64,000 nucleotides of DNA, taken from assembly GCA_934447715.1 (NCBI GenBank), contig CAKSER010000002.1, positions 1 through 64,000 of the forward strand. Direction: 5' to 3'. The notes under the pieces are model-generated. The model saw only the letters and a list, made by a program, of their open reading frames with translations. It did no database searches and was not told where the DNA came from. Made by a program: the position numbers and the translations under genes. Shown here piece by piece: positions 33,403-41,915 of this stretch. Position 1 is the stretch's first letter. The number at the start of each line of letters is the position of its first letter. This DNA is from an uncultured Eubacteriales bacterium (lineage in GTDB: Bacteria > Bacillota > Clostridia > Oscillospirales > CAG-272).

Positions 33403-34170
33403 TTACTGAGCAGCGTCGATAATTGCGGCAAAATCCGCAGCCTTGAGCGAAGCTCCGCCGATAAGGCCGCCGTCGACATCTGCCTTTGAAAGCAGCTCCG
33501 CCGCATTGCCCGGCTTCATCGATCCGCCGTACTGAATGGTAATCGCATCCGCTACATCCTTACCGTACTTCGAGGCAAGAGTCTGACGGATAATTGCGCA
33601 AACCTCCTCTGCCTGATCGGAGGTCGCGGTTCTTCCGGTTCCGATAGCCCATACAGGCTCGTATGCAACGATGATCTTCTTTGCAGCGTCAGCATCAACA
33701 CCGAGGAAAGCAACCTTTGTCTGCTTTGCAACAACCTCTGCTGTAATGTCCTGATCTCTCTGCTCAAGAGTCTCGCCGACGCAGACAATAGGCTTAAGTC
33801 CTGCTTCAAGAGCCTTGAGGGTTCTTAAATTAACAGTCTCATCGGTTTCGCCGAAATACTGTCTTCTTTCGCTGTGACCGATAATAACATACTCTACGCC
33901 GATCTCATTCAGCATTTCAGCCGAAATTTCTCCGGTGTATGCACCGCTGTCCTTAAAGTGAACGTTCTGCGCACCGACCTTGATATTTGTTCCGGCAGCA
34001 GCCTTCACAGCAGTTTCAAGATCTACAAACGGTACACAAACGATAATTTCGCATTTGTCCTTACCCTTTGCAAGCGGAATAATTTCGCCGATAAGCTCCT
34101 TTGCCTGCGAAGGGGTAAGATTCATCTTCCAGTTGCCGGCAATTACTGTTTTTCTGAGTGCAGTATTCAT
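33403..34170 (-). CDS. tpiA: Triose-phosphate isomerase
   Basis: Glycolytic enzyme interconverting dihydroxyacetone phosphate and glyceraldehyde 3-phosphate. 255 residues with GNWKMN (substrate Lys), GHSERR (catalytic His), VAYEPVWAIGTG (catalytic Glu) and the phosphate loop QYGGSMKPGNA and GLIGGASL. Second gene of pgk-tpiA, 23 bases after pgk. Confidence 0.97.
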   Translation of the reverse strand: MNTALRKTVIAGNWKMNLTPSQAKELIGEIIPLAKGKDKCEIIVCVPFVDLETAVKAAAGTNIKVGAQNVHFKDSGAYTGEISAEMLNEIGVEYVIIGHSERRQYFGETDETVNLRTLKALEAGLKPIVCVGETLEQRDQDITAEVVAKQTKVAFLGVDADAAKKIIVAYEPVWAIGTGRTATSDQAEEVCAIIRQTLASKYGKDVADAITIQYGGSMKPGNAAELLSKADVDGGLIGGASLKAADFAAIIDAAQ

Positions 34171-34193
34171 TATTTTAATACCTCAAATCGTAA

Positions 34194-35381
34194 TTATTTA
34201 TCAAGCAGGCATGCAATACCGGGAAGCTCCTTGCCCTCGAGGAATTCAAGAGAAGCTCCGCCGCCTGTGGAGATATGTGTCATCTTGTCTGCAAAGCCGA
34301 GCTTTTCGATTGCAGCTGCGGAATCTCCGCCGCCGATAATCGAGATAGCGCCGCTTTCTGCGACTGCAGTTGCAACAGCCTCTGTTCCTGCAGCAAAGTT
34401 CTTCCACTCGGATACGCCCATCGGTCCGTTCCAGACAACAGTTCCGGCGCCGCTTATCGACTTGGAGAACAGCTCTCTTGTAACCGGTCCGATATCAAGT
34501 CCCATCCAGCCGTCCGGAATCGAATCGGAATTGATTGTCATGTGAGTTGTATTCTCGTCATACTCGCGTCCGATCTCGTTGTCCACCGGGATAAGGAAGG
34601 AAACGCCCTTCTTTCTTGCCTTTGCCATTGTCTCGCGTGCGATATCAAGCTTGTCCTCCTCGCAAAGAGATGTTCCAACCTCATTGCCCATAGACTTGAA
34701 GAAGGTATAAGCCATTCCGCCGCCGATGATAAGAGTATCAACCTTTTCGATGAGGTTGTTGATAACGCCGATCTTGTCGGAAACCTTCGCACCGCCGAGA
34801 ATTGCAACAAACGGTCTTGCCGGATCTGCAAGTGCCTTGCCCATTACGCTGATTTCCTTCTGGATAAGATAGCCGCAAACCGCAGGGAGATAATCTGCTA
34901 CGCCTGCAGTGGAGGCATGTGCTCTGTGAGCAGCTCCGAAAGCGTCGTTTACAAAGATGTCAGCCATAGAAGCAAGCTCCTTTGCAAACTCCGGATCGTT
35001 CTTTTCCTCTCTCTTGTCAAAGCGTGTGTTCTCGATCAGAAGAACCTCGCCATCCTTAAGAGAGGCAGCCTTTGTCTTTGCATCCTCACCGATAGTGTCC
35101 TTTGCAAAAGCAATCTCCTTGCCGAGAAGCTCGCTGATTCTCTTTGCAACAGGAGCAAGAGAATACTTTTCAACAACCTCACCCTTCGGCTTGCCCATGT
35201 GAGAGCAGAGGATGACCTTAGCACCGTTTGCCATAAGATATTTGATTGTAGGAAGAGCCTCGACGATTCTCTTGTCGGAGGTGATAACTCCGTCCTTCAT
35301 CGGAACGTTGAAATCGCATCTTGCAAGAACTCTCTTGCCCTTTACATCAATGTCTTCAATTGTTTTCTTGTTGTAATCCAT
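34194..35381 (-). CDS. pgk: Phosphoglycerate kinase
   Basis: 395-residue glycolytic kinase forming ATP from 1,3-bisphosphoglycerate. RCDFNVPM near the N-terminus, CSHMGKPKG, ENTRF, the ADP-side loop FVAILGGAKVSDK and GGGDSAAA near the end. Good promoter 55-85 bases upstream; AGGTGG is the ribosome site, with a rather long 12-base spacing. Confidence 0.97.
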   Translation of the reverse strand: MDYNKKTIEDIDVKGKRVLARCDFNVPMKDGVITSDKRIVEALPTIKYLMANGAKVILCSHMGKPKGEVVEKYSLAPVAKRISELLGKEIAFAKDTIGEDAKTKAASLKDGEVLLIENTRFDKREEKNDPEFAKELASMADIFVNDAFGAAHRAHASTAGVADYLPAVCGYLIQKEISVMGKALADPARPFVAILGGAKVSDKIGVINNLIEKVDTLIIGGGMAYTFFKSMGNEVGTSLCEEDKLDIARETMAKARKKGVSFLIPVDNEIGREYDENTTHMTINSDSIPDGWMGLDIGPVTRELFSKSISGAGTVVWNGPMGVSEWKNFAAGTEAVATAVAESGAISIIGGGDSAAAIEKLGFADKMTHISTGGGASLEFLEGKELPGIACLLDK

Positions 35382-35435
35382 TTTTTTATAAATCCACCTA
35401 TTCCATCAGATTTTTGAACATAATTACATATAGTA

Positions 35436-35464
35436 ATATTAGCACATTTTTCTGTGATTATCAA
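35436..35464 (-). promoter_or_regulatory. Promoter of pgk-tpiA
   Basis: Minus-strand TTGATA (35464-35459), 17-base spacer, TAATAT (35441-35436). Confidence 0.65.
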
Positions 35465-35519
35465 CAGTGATTTTTCTTTTTTATGTATTTATTTGATTAA
35501 ATCGTCACTTGACACAAAT

Positions 35520-35565
35520 TTTTCCTGTGGCAGCGCAGGATTTTTTGCTTTTTGCCGCAGGAAAA
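35520..35565. other. Hairpin upstream of the pgk promoter
   Basis: TTTTCCTGTGGCA (35520-35532) pairs with TGCCGCAGGAAAA (35553-35565), 13 pairs with one mismatch and a 20-base loop. No T-run follows on either strand. It lies between the ruvX terminator and the pgk promoter; no gene lies in 35382-35694. Confidence 0.4.
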
Positions 35566-35577
35566 CGGTAAAAAAGC

Positions 35578-35627
35578 AAAAAAAACAGGAGGCAGCAACC
35601 CATTTTCGGTGCGCCTCCGCTTTTTTT
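35578..35627 (-). terminator. Terminator of ruvX
   Basis: GGAGGC (35588-35593) pairs with GCCTCC (35613-35618); on the minus strand a run of eight T-complement positions (35578-35585) follows. T-run also on the plus side, so possibly bidirectional. Confidence 0.7.
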
Positions 35628-35694
35628 GTTACGATATCCGCCGTTTTTTTTGATGTCTGCCCCTTTCGGTCCCCTTGACCCGTTCAGACTGTCT

Positions 35695-36123
35695 TCAGCC
35701 CGAATTCCTGGTCTTATCAATATAGTTCTGCAGAATAATCTGCGCAGACAGGGTGTCGACAACATTCTTCCGTTTTTTCCCTCTTGTGTCGGTCATATTA
35801 AGTATCTGGTGCGCCTGCATTGTTGTGCAGCGCTCGTCAAAAAGCACAACCTCAATTCCGGTTTCCTCTTCAATAAAGCGCGCAAAATCCGCGACCTTCT
35901 CTGCTCGCTCTCCTTCTGTGCCATTCATGTTGATCGGGTATCCCATAACGATTTTGCAGATAGAATACTCCTCGATATATTTTTTTATTTCGCAAAGAAG
36001 CGCAGTCCTCCCGGCAGCCTTAACCGTTCCGATTCCGGATGCCATAAAGCCGATAGGGTCGCTTACCGCAAAGCCGGTTCTTACATCGCCGTAGTCTATT
36101 CCGAGGTATCTTTTTTCCTTCAT
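35695..36123 (-). CDS. ruvX: Holliday junction resolvase-like YqgF/RuvX
   Basis: 142-residue RNase H-fold nuclease, implicated in pre-16S rRNA maturation and possibly DNA resolution. LGIDYGDVRTGFAVSDP carries the first catalytic Asp, VMGYPINMNGTEG and LFDERCTT follow, and VDTLSAQIIL carries the last. Lies 57 bases downstream of the PfkB-family gene. Confidence 0.94.
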   Translation of the reverse strand: MKEKRYLGIDYGDVRTGFAVSDPIGFMASGIGTVKAAGRTALLCEIKKYIEEYSICKIVMGYPINMNGTEGERAEKVADFARFIEEETGIEVVLFDERCTTMQAHQILNMTDTRGKKRKNVVDTLSAQIILQNYIDKTRNSG

Positions 36124-36180
36124 AATCTTATAATCTCAAATCTTTTTCTTATATTTGTATTTCAGGTCAGATAAGACAAA

Positions 36181-37122
36181 TCAAACCTCAAAGGTTATTT
36201 CATTGTCTTCGATAAAGCGGATCATCCGCGACAGCGTGGGAACCGATTCCGCCCCACCCTCAGTCATCACCGTCATAGCTCCTGCAACACATCCGAGCTC
36301 GCAGGCGCGCTTGATGTTGCCGGAACGCATATATTCGGTTATCACGGCAGCATCAAATGCTTCTCCGGCACAGGACTCGTCAACAGTCTTTACATCATAC
36401 GCAGGCATGTATTTAAAATACTTTCCGTTGTAAAGATACGCACCTCTGTCGCCGAGCTTTAAAACATAATATTTCGCCTTGATCTTCTTTTCAAGCTCAA
36501 TGCATGCCCTTCCGCAACTGTCAAACGAGTCGGGAGCAACTCCGGTATACGCATGGATTTCGCTTTCGTTAAGCATGAAAACCGCGATATTCTCAAGCTC
36601 GCCCAAAGCAACCGAGACATTGCTCGGTCCGCCGTCGGCAAACACCGGAATGCCCTCCTCCTTTGCAAGGACGGTAGCCTTAAGAATAAGCTCCGGAGCA
36701 AGGTCGAAATGTATAAGCACCGCATCGGGATAGGAAAGGAACGCTTCCTCAACATCCTCCTCCTCGATATTTCCGCAGGTGCCGGAAAGCCTCAGGCTGT
36801 TTGTCCTGCCGAAGGTGTCAACACCGCTTACATTCAGCCGCGTTCTCGTATTGCGCTTTTTTACGACGAATCTGGCATCGACGCTTGCCTGTTTAAGAGA
36901 CAGAATCAGCTTTTCGCCGAAAACATCGTCCCCGACCCTGGAGCAGCAGAGTGCCTCCGCTCCCATCCTTGACAGTGCAATCGCCGAGGCAAATCCGCTT
37001 CCGCCGTAGCTGTAATCATAGCCTCCGCCGAATATCGTCTCTCCGCCGGACGGGAATCTTTTTATGTCTGTTCTTAGCTCCGCATATGAATCTCCGATTA
37101 CGAGTATTCTGCTTTTTCGCAT
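36181..37122 (-). CDS. PfkB-family sugar kinase-like protein with altered catalytic motif
   Basis: 313 residues of the ribokinase fold. N-terminal ILVIGDSYAEL and the glycine-rich GGSGFASAIALSRMG are normal for the family, as is VLKLGDRGAYLY. The C-terminal signature, normally D-T-x-G-A-G-D-x-F, reads DESCAGEAF: the catalytic base Asp is Glu, the Thr is Glu and the first Gly is Cys. It may be a kinase with altered chemistry, a weak one, or a pseudo-kinase with a binding role. Substrate unknown. The ATG at 37122 is chosen because GGAGGGGTGG precedes it; it has its own promoter. Confidence 0.8.
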   Translation of the reverse strand: MRKSRILVIGDSYAELRTDIKRFPSGGETIFGGGYDYSYGGSGFASAIALSRMGAEALCCSRVGDDVFGEKLILSLKQASVDARFVVKKRNTRTRLNVSGVDTFGRTNSLRLSGTCGNIEEEDVEEAFLSYPDAVLIHFDLAPELILKATVLAKEEGIPVFADGGPSNVSVALGELENIAVFMLNESEIHAYTGVAPDSFDSCGRACIELEKKIKAKYYVLKLGDRGAYLYNGKYFKYMPAYDVKTVDESCAGEAFDAAVITEYMRSGNIKRACELGCVAGAMTVMTEGGAESVPTLSRMIRFIEDNEITFEV

Positions 37123-37197
37123 TGAATTTCCACCCCTCCGGCAAGCCGTCAATTAAAATCCGACGCATTTCTGCCTTTTATTACATTATTTCATCTC

Positions 37198-37226
37198 ATT
37201 TTAGCATATATTCAAAATCAAATCAA
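37198..37226 (-). promoter_or_regulatory. Promoter of the PfkB-family gene
   Basis: Minus-strand TTGATT (37226-37221), 17-base spacer, TAAAAT (37203-37198). Confidence 0.65.
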
Positions 37227-37309
37227 TAGCTTTTTCCAAGGATTCATTAAGACAGCGGCTTTTAAAGCAGACAGGGCCATGTAAGATTGCCCTGATTGCC
37301 CTTTATCTA

Positions 37310-37338
37310 TTGACAGCCTGCAAAATTAATGCTAGACT
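37310..37338 (+). promoter_or_regulatory. Promoter of the rRNA methyltransferase gene
   Basis: TTGACA (37310-37315), 17-base spacer, TAGACT (37333-37338). Confidence 0.65.
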
Positions 37339-37381
37339 TACAGGGAAAAGCGAAAGAAATTATAGAAACGGATTTTAAAAA

Positions 37382-38512
37382 ATGGAAATACTGCTTGCTG
37401 CAACCTGCCTTTTCGGACTGGAAAAGTCGGTCGGAGAGGAAATTGATGCGTTGGGATATAAAAGAACCGAGACGATCGACGGAAGAGTCTACTTTAGGGC
37501 GGATATAAACGACATACCGAGACTGAATGTCAACCTCAGATACAGCGAGAGGGTATATATTGTCGTAGGGCAGATACCTGCCCCGGATTTCAATACCCTG
37601 TTCGAGGGAGTTTATGCGCTCAACTGGGAGGACTATATAAACCGCGACGGCGAATTTCCGGTAAAGGGACACAGTATAAAAAGTACGCTGTTCAGCATTC
37701 CGGACTGCCAGAAAATAATCAAAAAGGCGGTTGCAAGACGGCTCGGAGACAAATACGGGCTTTCGGTTCTGCCGGAGGTCGGTGACAGATATCAGATAGA
37801 GTTCTTTATCTTCAAGGACAGAGCCGATCTTATGATCGATACAAGCGGAGCGCCGCTGCATAAAAGAGGCTACCGCCCGGTGTCAACCGAAGCCCCCTTA
37901 AGAGAGACTCTTGCCGCCGCAATGGTCAAAATTGCAAGACCGCGCAATGACGTGCTTTTCTGGGACCCGATGTGCGGTTCCGGAACAATCGCTACGGAGG
38001 CGGCAATGCTGATGACAAACACCGCCCCGGGACTTAACCGCCATTTTGCCGCCGAATACTATGCCTTTATAAATAAAAGACTTTGGAGCGAGGCAAAGGA
38101 CGAGGCAAGAGTAAAGATTATAAAAGACTGCGATTTTGAGGCATTTGCATCGGATATCAATCCGGAGGCTGTAAAAATTGCCGAAGAAACCGTAAAACGT
38201 GCCGGAATGAAGGACTTTGTAAAGGTATTCAGAAAGGACGCGCTCGAGATCAAAACAGGAGGAAGGAGAGGCACGGTTGTCTGCAATCCTCCGTACGGAG
38301 AAAGACTGCTTACCGTCCGCGAATCGGAAAATCTGTATAGGAGCATGGGAAAGCACTTTTCAACCCTTGACAGCTGGCAGATATATATCCTTACCTCAAA
38401 CGACCGCTTTGAGTCGTTTTACGGAAGAAGAGCCGATAAGGTAAGAAAGCTCTATAACGGAATGATTCCCTGCTATTACTATCAGTTCTTTAAAAAGCCG
38501 GACAAAAAATAA
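37382..38512 (+). CDS. THUMP-domain class I RNA methyltransferase (RlmL/YpsC family)
   Basis: Probable 23S rRNA guanine-N2 methyltransferase. 376 residues: an N-terminal THUMP RNA-binding region (LFGLEKSVGEEID start, up to about 160), then KRGYRPVSTEAPLRETLAAAM, the SAM motif DPMCGSGTIATEAA and the catalytic NPPYGERL. Length fits the single-methyltransferase form, not the double E. coli RlmL. Plus-strand gene with its own promoter and terminator. The ribosome site is weak. Confidence 0.9.
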   Translation: MEILLAATCLFGLEKSVGEEIDALGYKRTETIDGRVYFRADINDIPRLNVNLRYSERVYIVVGQIPAPDFNTLFEGVYALNWEDYINRDGEFPVKGHSIKSTLFSIPDCQKIIKKAVARRLGDKYGLSVLPEVGDRYQIEFFIFKDRADLMIDTSGAPLHKRGYRPVSTEAPLRETLAAAMVKIARPRNDVLFWDPMCGSGTIATEAAMLMTNTAPGLNRHFAAEYYAFINKRLWSEAKDEARVKIIKDCDFEAFASDINPEAVKIAEETVKRAGMKDFVKVFRKDALEIKTGGRRGTVVCNPPYGERLLTVRESENLYRSMGKHFSTLDSWQIYILTSNDRFESFYGRRADKVRKLYNGMIPCYYYQFFKKPDKK

Positions 38513-38569
38513 TATTGTTCTTTCCCTATCTGCACGGATTTGCAAAAGCACTTCCTGTAAAAACACATT

Positions 38570-38597
38570 TCCCCCGGTAAAACCGGGGGATTTTTTT
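38570..38597 (+). terminator. Terminator of the methyltransferase gene
   Basis: TCCCCCGGT (38570-38578) pairs with ACCGGGGGA (38582-38590) around a three-base loop, followed by seven T. Confidence 0.88.
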
Positions 38598-38639
38598 GTC
38601 CGAAGACAATAAAAAGCCGTTGCCGCCTGAAAACGGCAA

Positions 38640-38676
38640 AAAACCACCCGAACCGAAATCGGTCCGGATGGTTTTT
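38640..38676 (-). terminator. Terminator of the gdpP-to-ftsH run
   Basis: AAAACCACCCGAACCG pairs with CGGTCCGGATGGTTTT around a four-base loop (one mismatch and G-T pairs); on the minus strand a T-run follows. It ends the long minus-strand operon. Confidence 0.8.
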
Positions 38677-38689
38677 AAATTTCATGCTG

Positions 38690-39103
38690 TTATGCCTTGT
38701 CGCAGGCTCCGTCGATTGCTTCAAGATCGCAAATATCATCCGACTTGTAGGCATCCTCGGATTTGCCGAGGCCATCGGCTTCGCTCGGCTCTGCAGCCTT
38801 ATCGTAAAGATCGGATGCAGCGTCGGCACACTCGGAGCAGGAATCGCATCTGCTCTTGAGCCACGGGAGGTTAATATCAATGTTCCACTCGTCATTTTCA
38901 TCAACCTTGCCGGAAACATCGAGCGCAAGGGATTTTACCTTGAAGCTTTTTTTCTCGTCCCCGATCTGTATAAGATAAGGGAAAAATGCTGCAAGAGCGG
39001 CAATTCCGGCTCCGATGCCGATTATCTTCTTAAAAGACACAGCCGGCTTTTTCTTCTTAACAAAATAGCTTTCAAAATCGAACGGTAACTCAGTGTACTT
39101 CAT
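38690..39103 (-). CDS. Small membrane protein of unknown function downstream of ftsH
   Basis: 137 residues, not recognised. A basic cytosolic N-terminus (FVKKKKPAVSFKK) is followed by one membrane segment (IIGIGAGIAALAAFFPYLIQI), then a small domain with a CDSCSEC cluster and an acidic, Asp/Glu/Ala-rich tail ending in ICDLEAIDGACDKA. The start at 39103 has AAGGAGG eight bases upstream; the in-frame ATG at 39121 overlaps the ftsH stop. Last gene of the run, so it could be a partner or substrate of FtsH. Confidence 0.7.
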   Translation of the reverse strand: MKYTELPFDFESYFVKKKKPAVSFKKIIGIGAGIAALAAFFPYLIQIGDEKKSFKVKSLALDVSGKVDENDEWNIDINLPWLKSRCDSCSECADAASDLYDKAAEPSEADGLGKSEDAYKSDDICDLEAIDGACDKA

Positions 39104-39120
39104 TGTCACTGCCTCCTTCA

Positions 39121-41247
39121 TTATTTATCTTCACCGTTTTCGTCGGTTTTTTCGTCACTATCGGGGTTTTCGCCGTTTTCCGTGCTTTCGCTGTCCGGAT
39201 TTTGCTGATTCTGCGAATCATTACCGCTCGAAGGAGCGCCGAAGCTTATTCCGTTGCCGCTTCCGAAGAAAATGTTGTCATTTGAGCCGGAAGCATCACC
39301 GCCACTGCCGTTTTCTGCCTTAAAGGAAGCCTCAGCACTTTCATACTGTCTTCTCTTTTCGTCATTTTCGGCATCGTTCTGTTTGCGCTTGTCATCGGCA
39401 ATCTTTTCAAGATCCTCAAGTGTAACATCATCATTTGTCATGAGCGCATCAAACTGATCCTCGTCCATGATCTCATGCTTTACAAGGAATTCCGCCGTAA
39501 AGTCGAGCTTGCTTCTGTTGGCTTCGAGAATTTCGATAACCTTTGCAAACGCCTCGCCGATAATCTTCTTTATCTCGTCATCAATCTTGGCTGCAGTCTC
39601 GTCGGAATAGTTCCTGTCGGAGTTGAAGTCGCGGCCTAAGAATACCTCGTCGCTGTCATGCTCTCCGCCATATACAACAAGACCGAGATCGTCGCTCATT
39701 CCGTATCTTGTTACCATGCTGCGTGCAACCGATGTGGCTCTCTTAAGATCCTCGGAGGCACCTGTTGTAACATCGCCGTAAATAATCTTTTCCGCAGCTC
39801 TTCCGCCGAGCATCGTTTCGATCTTCGCTATCATCTCGGAGCGTCTCATGTGAGAATTCTCCTCCTTCGGAAGCGAAAGCGTATAGCCTGCGGCTCTTCC
39901 GCTCGGAATTACCGAGATCTGGTGAACCTTTTCGGCAGGCGAAACAATTTTTGTAACAATCGCATGACCTGCCTCATGATATGCAGTCAGTCTCTTGTCC
40001 TCGTCCTTTATTACCTTCGAGCTCTTCTTTGTTCCGACAATCGCCTTGATAGAAGCTTCTTCAATATCCTCCATGCCGATAAGCGATTTGTTCTTTCTTG
40101 CCGCAAGAAGCGCAGCCTCGTTAAGCAGATTGGCAAGATCCGCACCGGTAAATCCGATTGTGGTTTTTGCAACTGTTTTGAGATCGACATCCGACGCAAA
40201 CGGCTTATCCTTTGAATGAACCTTTAAGATATCCTCTCTTCCCTTTGCGTCCGGAAGACCGACGGTTACCTGTCTGTCAAAGCGTCCGGGTCTTAAAAGC
40301 GCCGGGTCGAGAATGTCGGGGCGGTTGGTTGCAGCCATAACGATAACTCCGTCATGCTTGCCGAAGCCGTCCATTTCAACAAGGAGCTGGTTAAGAGTCT
40401 GTTCTCTTTCATCGTGTCCGCCGCCGAGCCCTGCTCCTCTGTGACGTCCGACAGCATCGATTTCATCGATAAATACGATGCTTGCCGGATTTTTCTTTGC
40501 GGTTTCAAACAGGTCGCGCACTCTCGAGGCACCGACACCGACATACATTTCAACAAAGTCAGAGCCGGAAATCGAATAGAAAGGAACTCCGGCCTCGCCT
40601 GCAACAGCCTTTGCAAGCAATGTTTTTCCTGTACCGGGAGGTCCTACAAGAAGAACACCGTGCGGAATGCTTGCACCGAGCTTGGTATATTTTGTCGGAT
40701 TCCTTAAGAAGTCAACAACTTCGCTTAATTCCTGCTTTTCCTCGTCACACCCTGCAACATCGGTAAATCGCACCTTGTTCTTTTCGGCATTGCCGAGCTT
40801 CGCCTTTGCCTTTCCGAAGGAATTCATCTTTCCTCCTCCGGTTGCCTGCCTGATCATAAAAATCCAGAGTGCAATCGATATTACCGCAAGCAGAATATAC
40901 GGCAGCCACATCAGCCATGCCGGGCTTTCCTTCGGCTTGATATAGTCGTATTCCTCAATTATCCCCTTCTGCTTCTGTTCAAGAATCAAATCGTCAAAAT
41001 CATAGTAAAAGATGTTGAAATCGCGCAGCTCATAGTAATACTGCTTGTCATCCTTTGTTACGATCTGCACCTCGTTTTTTCCGGTGACGGTAAATTTCTT
41101 TACCTGCTCATTCTGAAAAAGCGTCACAAGGTCGCTGTATGTCGTCTTGTCTCCCCTGCTTGCGTTGCCAAAGGCAAAGGACAAAAAGACAATTACCGCG
41201 ACTATGAACAAAAGATAGAAGATAATTGTTTTTAGGTTTTTCTTCAT
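39121..41247 (-). CDS. ftsH: ATP-dependent zinc metalloprotease FtsH
   Basis: Membrane AAA+ protease that degrades unassembled and regulatory membrane proteins. 708 residues: two N-terminal membrane segments (about 8-27 and 110-133) around a small extracellular domain, Walker A GPPGTGKT, Walker B IVFIDEIDAVG, arginine-rich second region of homology, and the zinc site HEAGH. The last 80 or so residues form a long disordered tail rich in Asn, Gly, Ser, Asp and Glu. Placed in the conserved tilS-hpt-ftsH order. Confidence 0.97.
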   Translation of the reverse strand: MKKNLKTIIFYLLFIVAVIVFLSFAFGNASRGDKTTYSDLVTLFQNEQVKKFTVTGKNEVQIVTKDDKQYYYELRDFNIFYYDFDDLILEQKQKGIIEEYDYIKPKESPAWLMWLPYILLAVISIALWIFMIRQATGGGKMNSFGKAKAKLGNAEKNKVRFTDVAGCDEEKQELSEVVDFLRNPTKYTKLGASIPHGVLLVGPPGTGKTLLAKAVAGEAGVPFYSISGSDFVEMYVGVGASRVRDLFETAKKNPASIVFIDEIDAVGRHRGAGLGGGHDEREQTLNQLLVEMDGFGKHDGVIVMAATNRPDILDPALLRPGRFDRQVTVGLPDAKGREDILKVHSKDKPFASDVDLKTVAKTTIGFTGADLANLLNEAALLAARKNKSLIGMEDIEEASIKAIVGTKKSSKVIKDEDKRLTAYHEAGHAIVTKIVSPAEKVHQISVIPSGRAAGYTLSLPKEENSHMRRSEMIAKIETMLGGRAAEKIIYGDVTTGASEDLKRATSVARSMVTRYGMSDDLGLVVYGGEHDSDEVFLGRDFNSDRNYSDETAAKIDDEIKKIIGEAFAKVIEILEANRSKLDFTAEFLVKHEIMDEDQFDALMTNDDVTLEDLEKIADDKRKQNDAENDEKRRQYESAEASFKAENGSGGDASGSNDNIFFGSGNGISFGAPSSGNDSQNQQNPDSESTENGENPDSDEKTDENGEDK

Positions 41248-41348
41248 TTGAGTGCTGTTCCTCTCTGAATTATTCTGAATTGCAATGCTGTATCTTTGTA
41301 GTAACAGAATTGCAGCCTGGAATTATCTGGAATTATAATGATGAAAAA

Positions 41349-41915
41349 TCAGTCGTTATTTTCGTAGATTTCCGGCTTTAAAACGCCTATGTAAGGCAGT
41401 GCGCGGTATTTTTCGGCAAAATCGAGTCCGTAGCCAACAACAAATTCGTCGGGAATCTCAACTCCGGTAATTTCCGGCTTGAAATCGACCTCTCTGCGGT
41501 CCGGCTTGTCAAGAAGAGTGCAGGTGCGTACGGAACGCGCGCCCTTCAGCTTCAGATAATCAACAAGATAAGCCAGCGTCTTTCCGCTGTCGATAATGTC
41601 CTCGACAATAAGGATATCGATATCCTGCAGGTCGTTTCTTAAAAGGTCAAGAATTATGTTGATGTTTTTCGAGGATTTTGTTGAGGCGCCGTATGAGGAT
41701 ACCTTCATAAAATCAATTTCCACCGGGGTTTTTATGTGCTTCATGAGATCTCCCATGAATACAACAGAGCCCTTTAAAATTCCGAGAAGCAGAAGTCTGT
41801 TGTAGCCTTCTCTTTCGTAAAGCTCATCGATCTGTGCAGCGATATTCTTTACAATTCCCTGCACCTCATATTCGTTTATAAGAATTTTTGCCATATCGTT
41901 ATTCAGGTTTTTCAC
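41349..41915 (-). CDS. hpt: Hypoxanthine phosphoribosyltransferase
   Basis: Purine salvage enzyme making IMP (and often GMP) from base and PRPP. PRPP loop VEDIIDSGKTL, LGILKGSVVFMGDL and the C-terminal VGYGLDFAEKYR are present. The start is read as GTG at 41915, with AAAGGAG nine bases upstream, overlapping the end of tilS by 17 bases; starting at the ATG at 41894 would give the usual family N-terminus but lacks a ribosome site. 188 residues. Confidence 0.95.
   Translation of the reverse strand: MKNLNNDMAKILINEYEVQGIVKNIAAQIDELYEREGYNRLLLLGILKGSVVFMGDLMKHIKTPVEIDFMKVSSYGASTKSSKNINIILDLLRNDLQDIDILIVEDIIDSGKTLAYLVDYLKLKGARSVRTCTLLDKPDRREVDFKPEITGVEIPDEFVVGYGLDFAEKYRALPYIGVLKPEIYENND

Noticed and set aside
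34275..35417. A 380-residue plus-strand frame opposite pgk
   Set aside because: Pgk motifs are complete on the minus strand; the antisense frame is a shadow.
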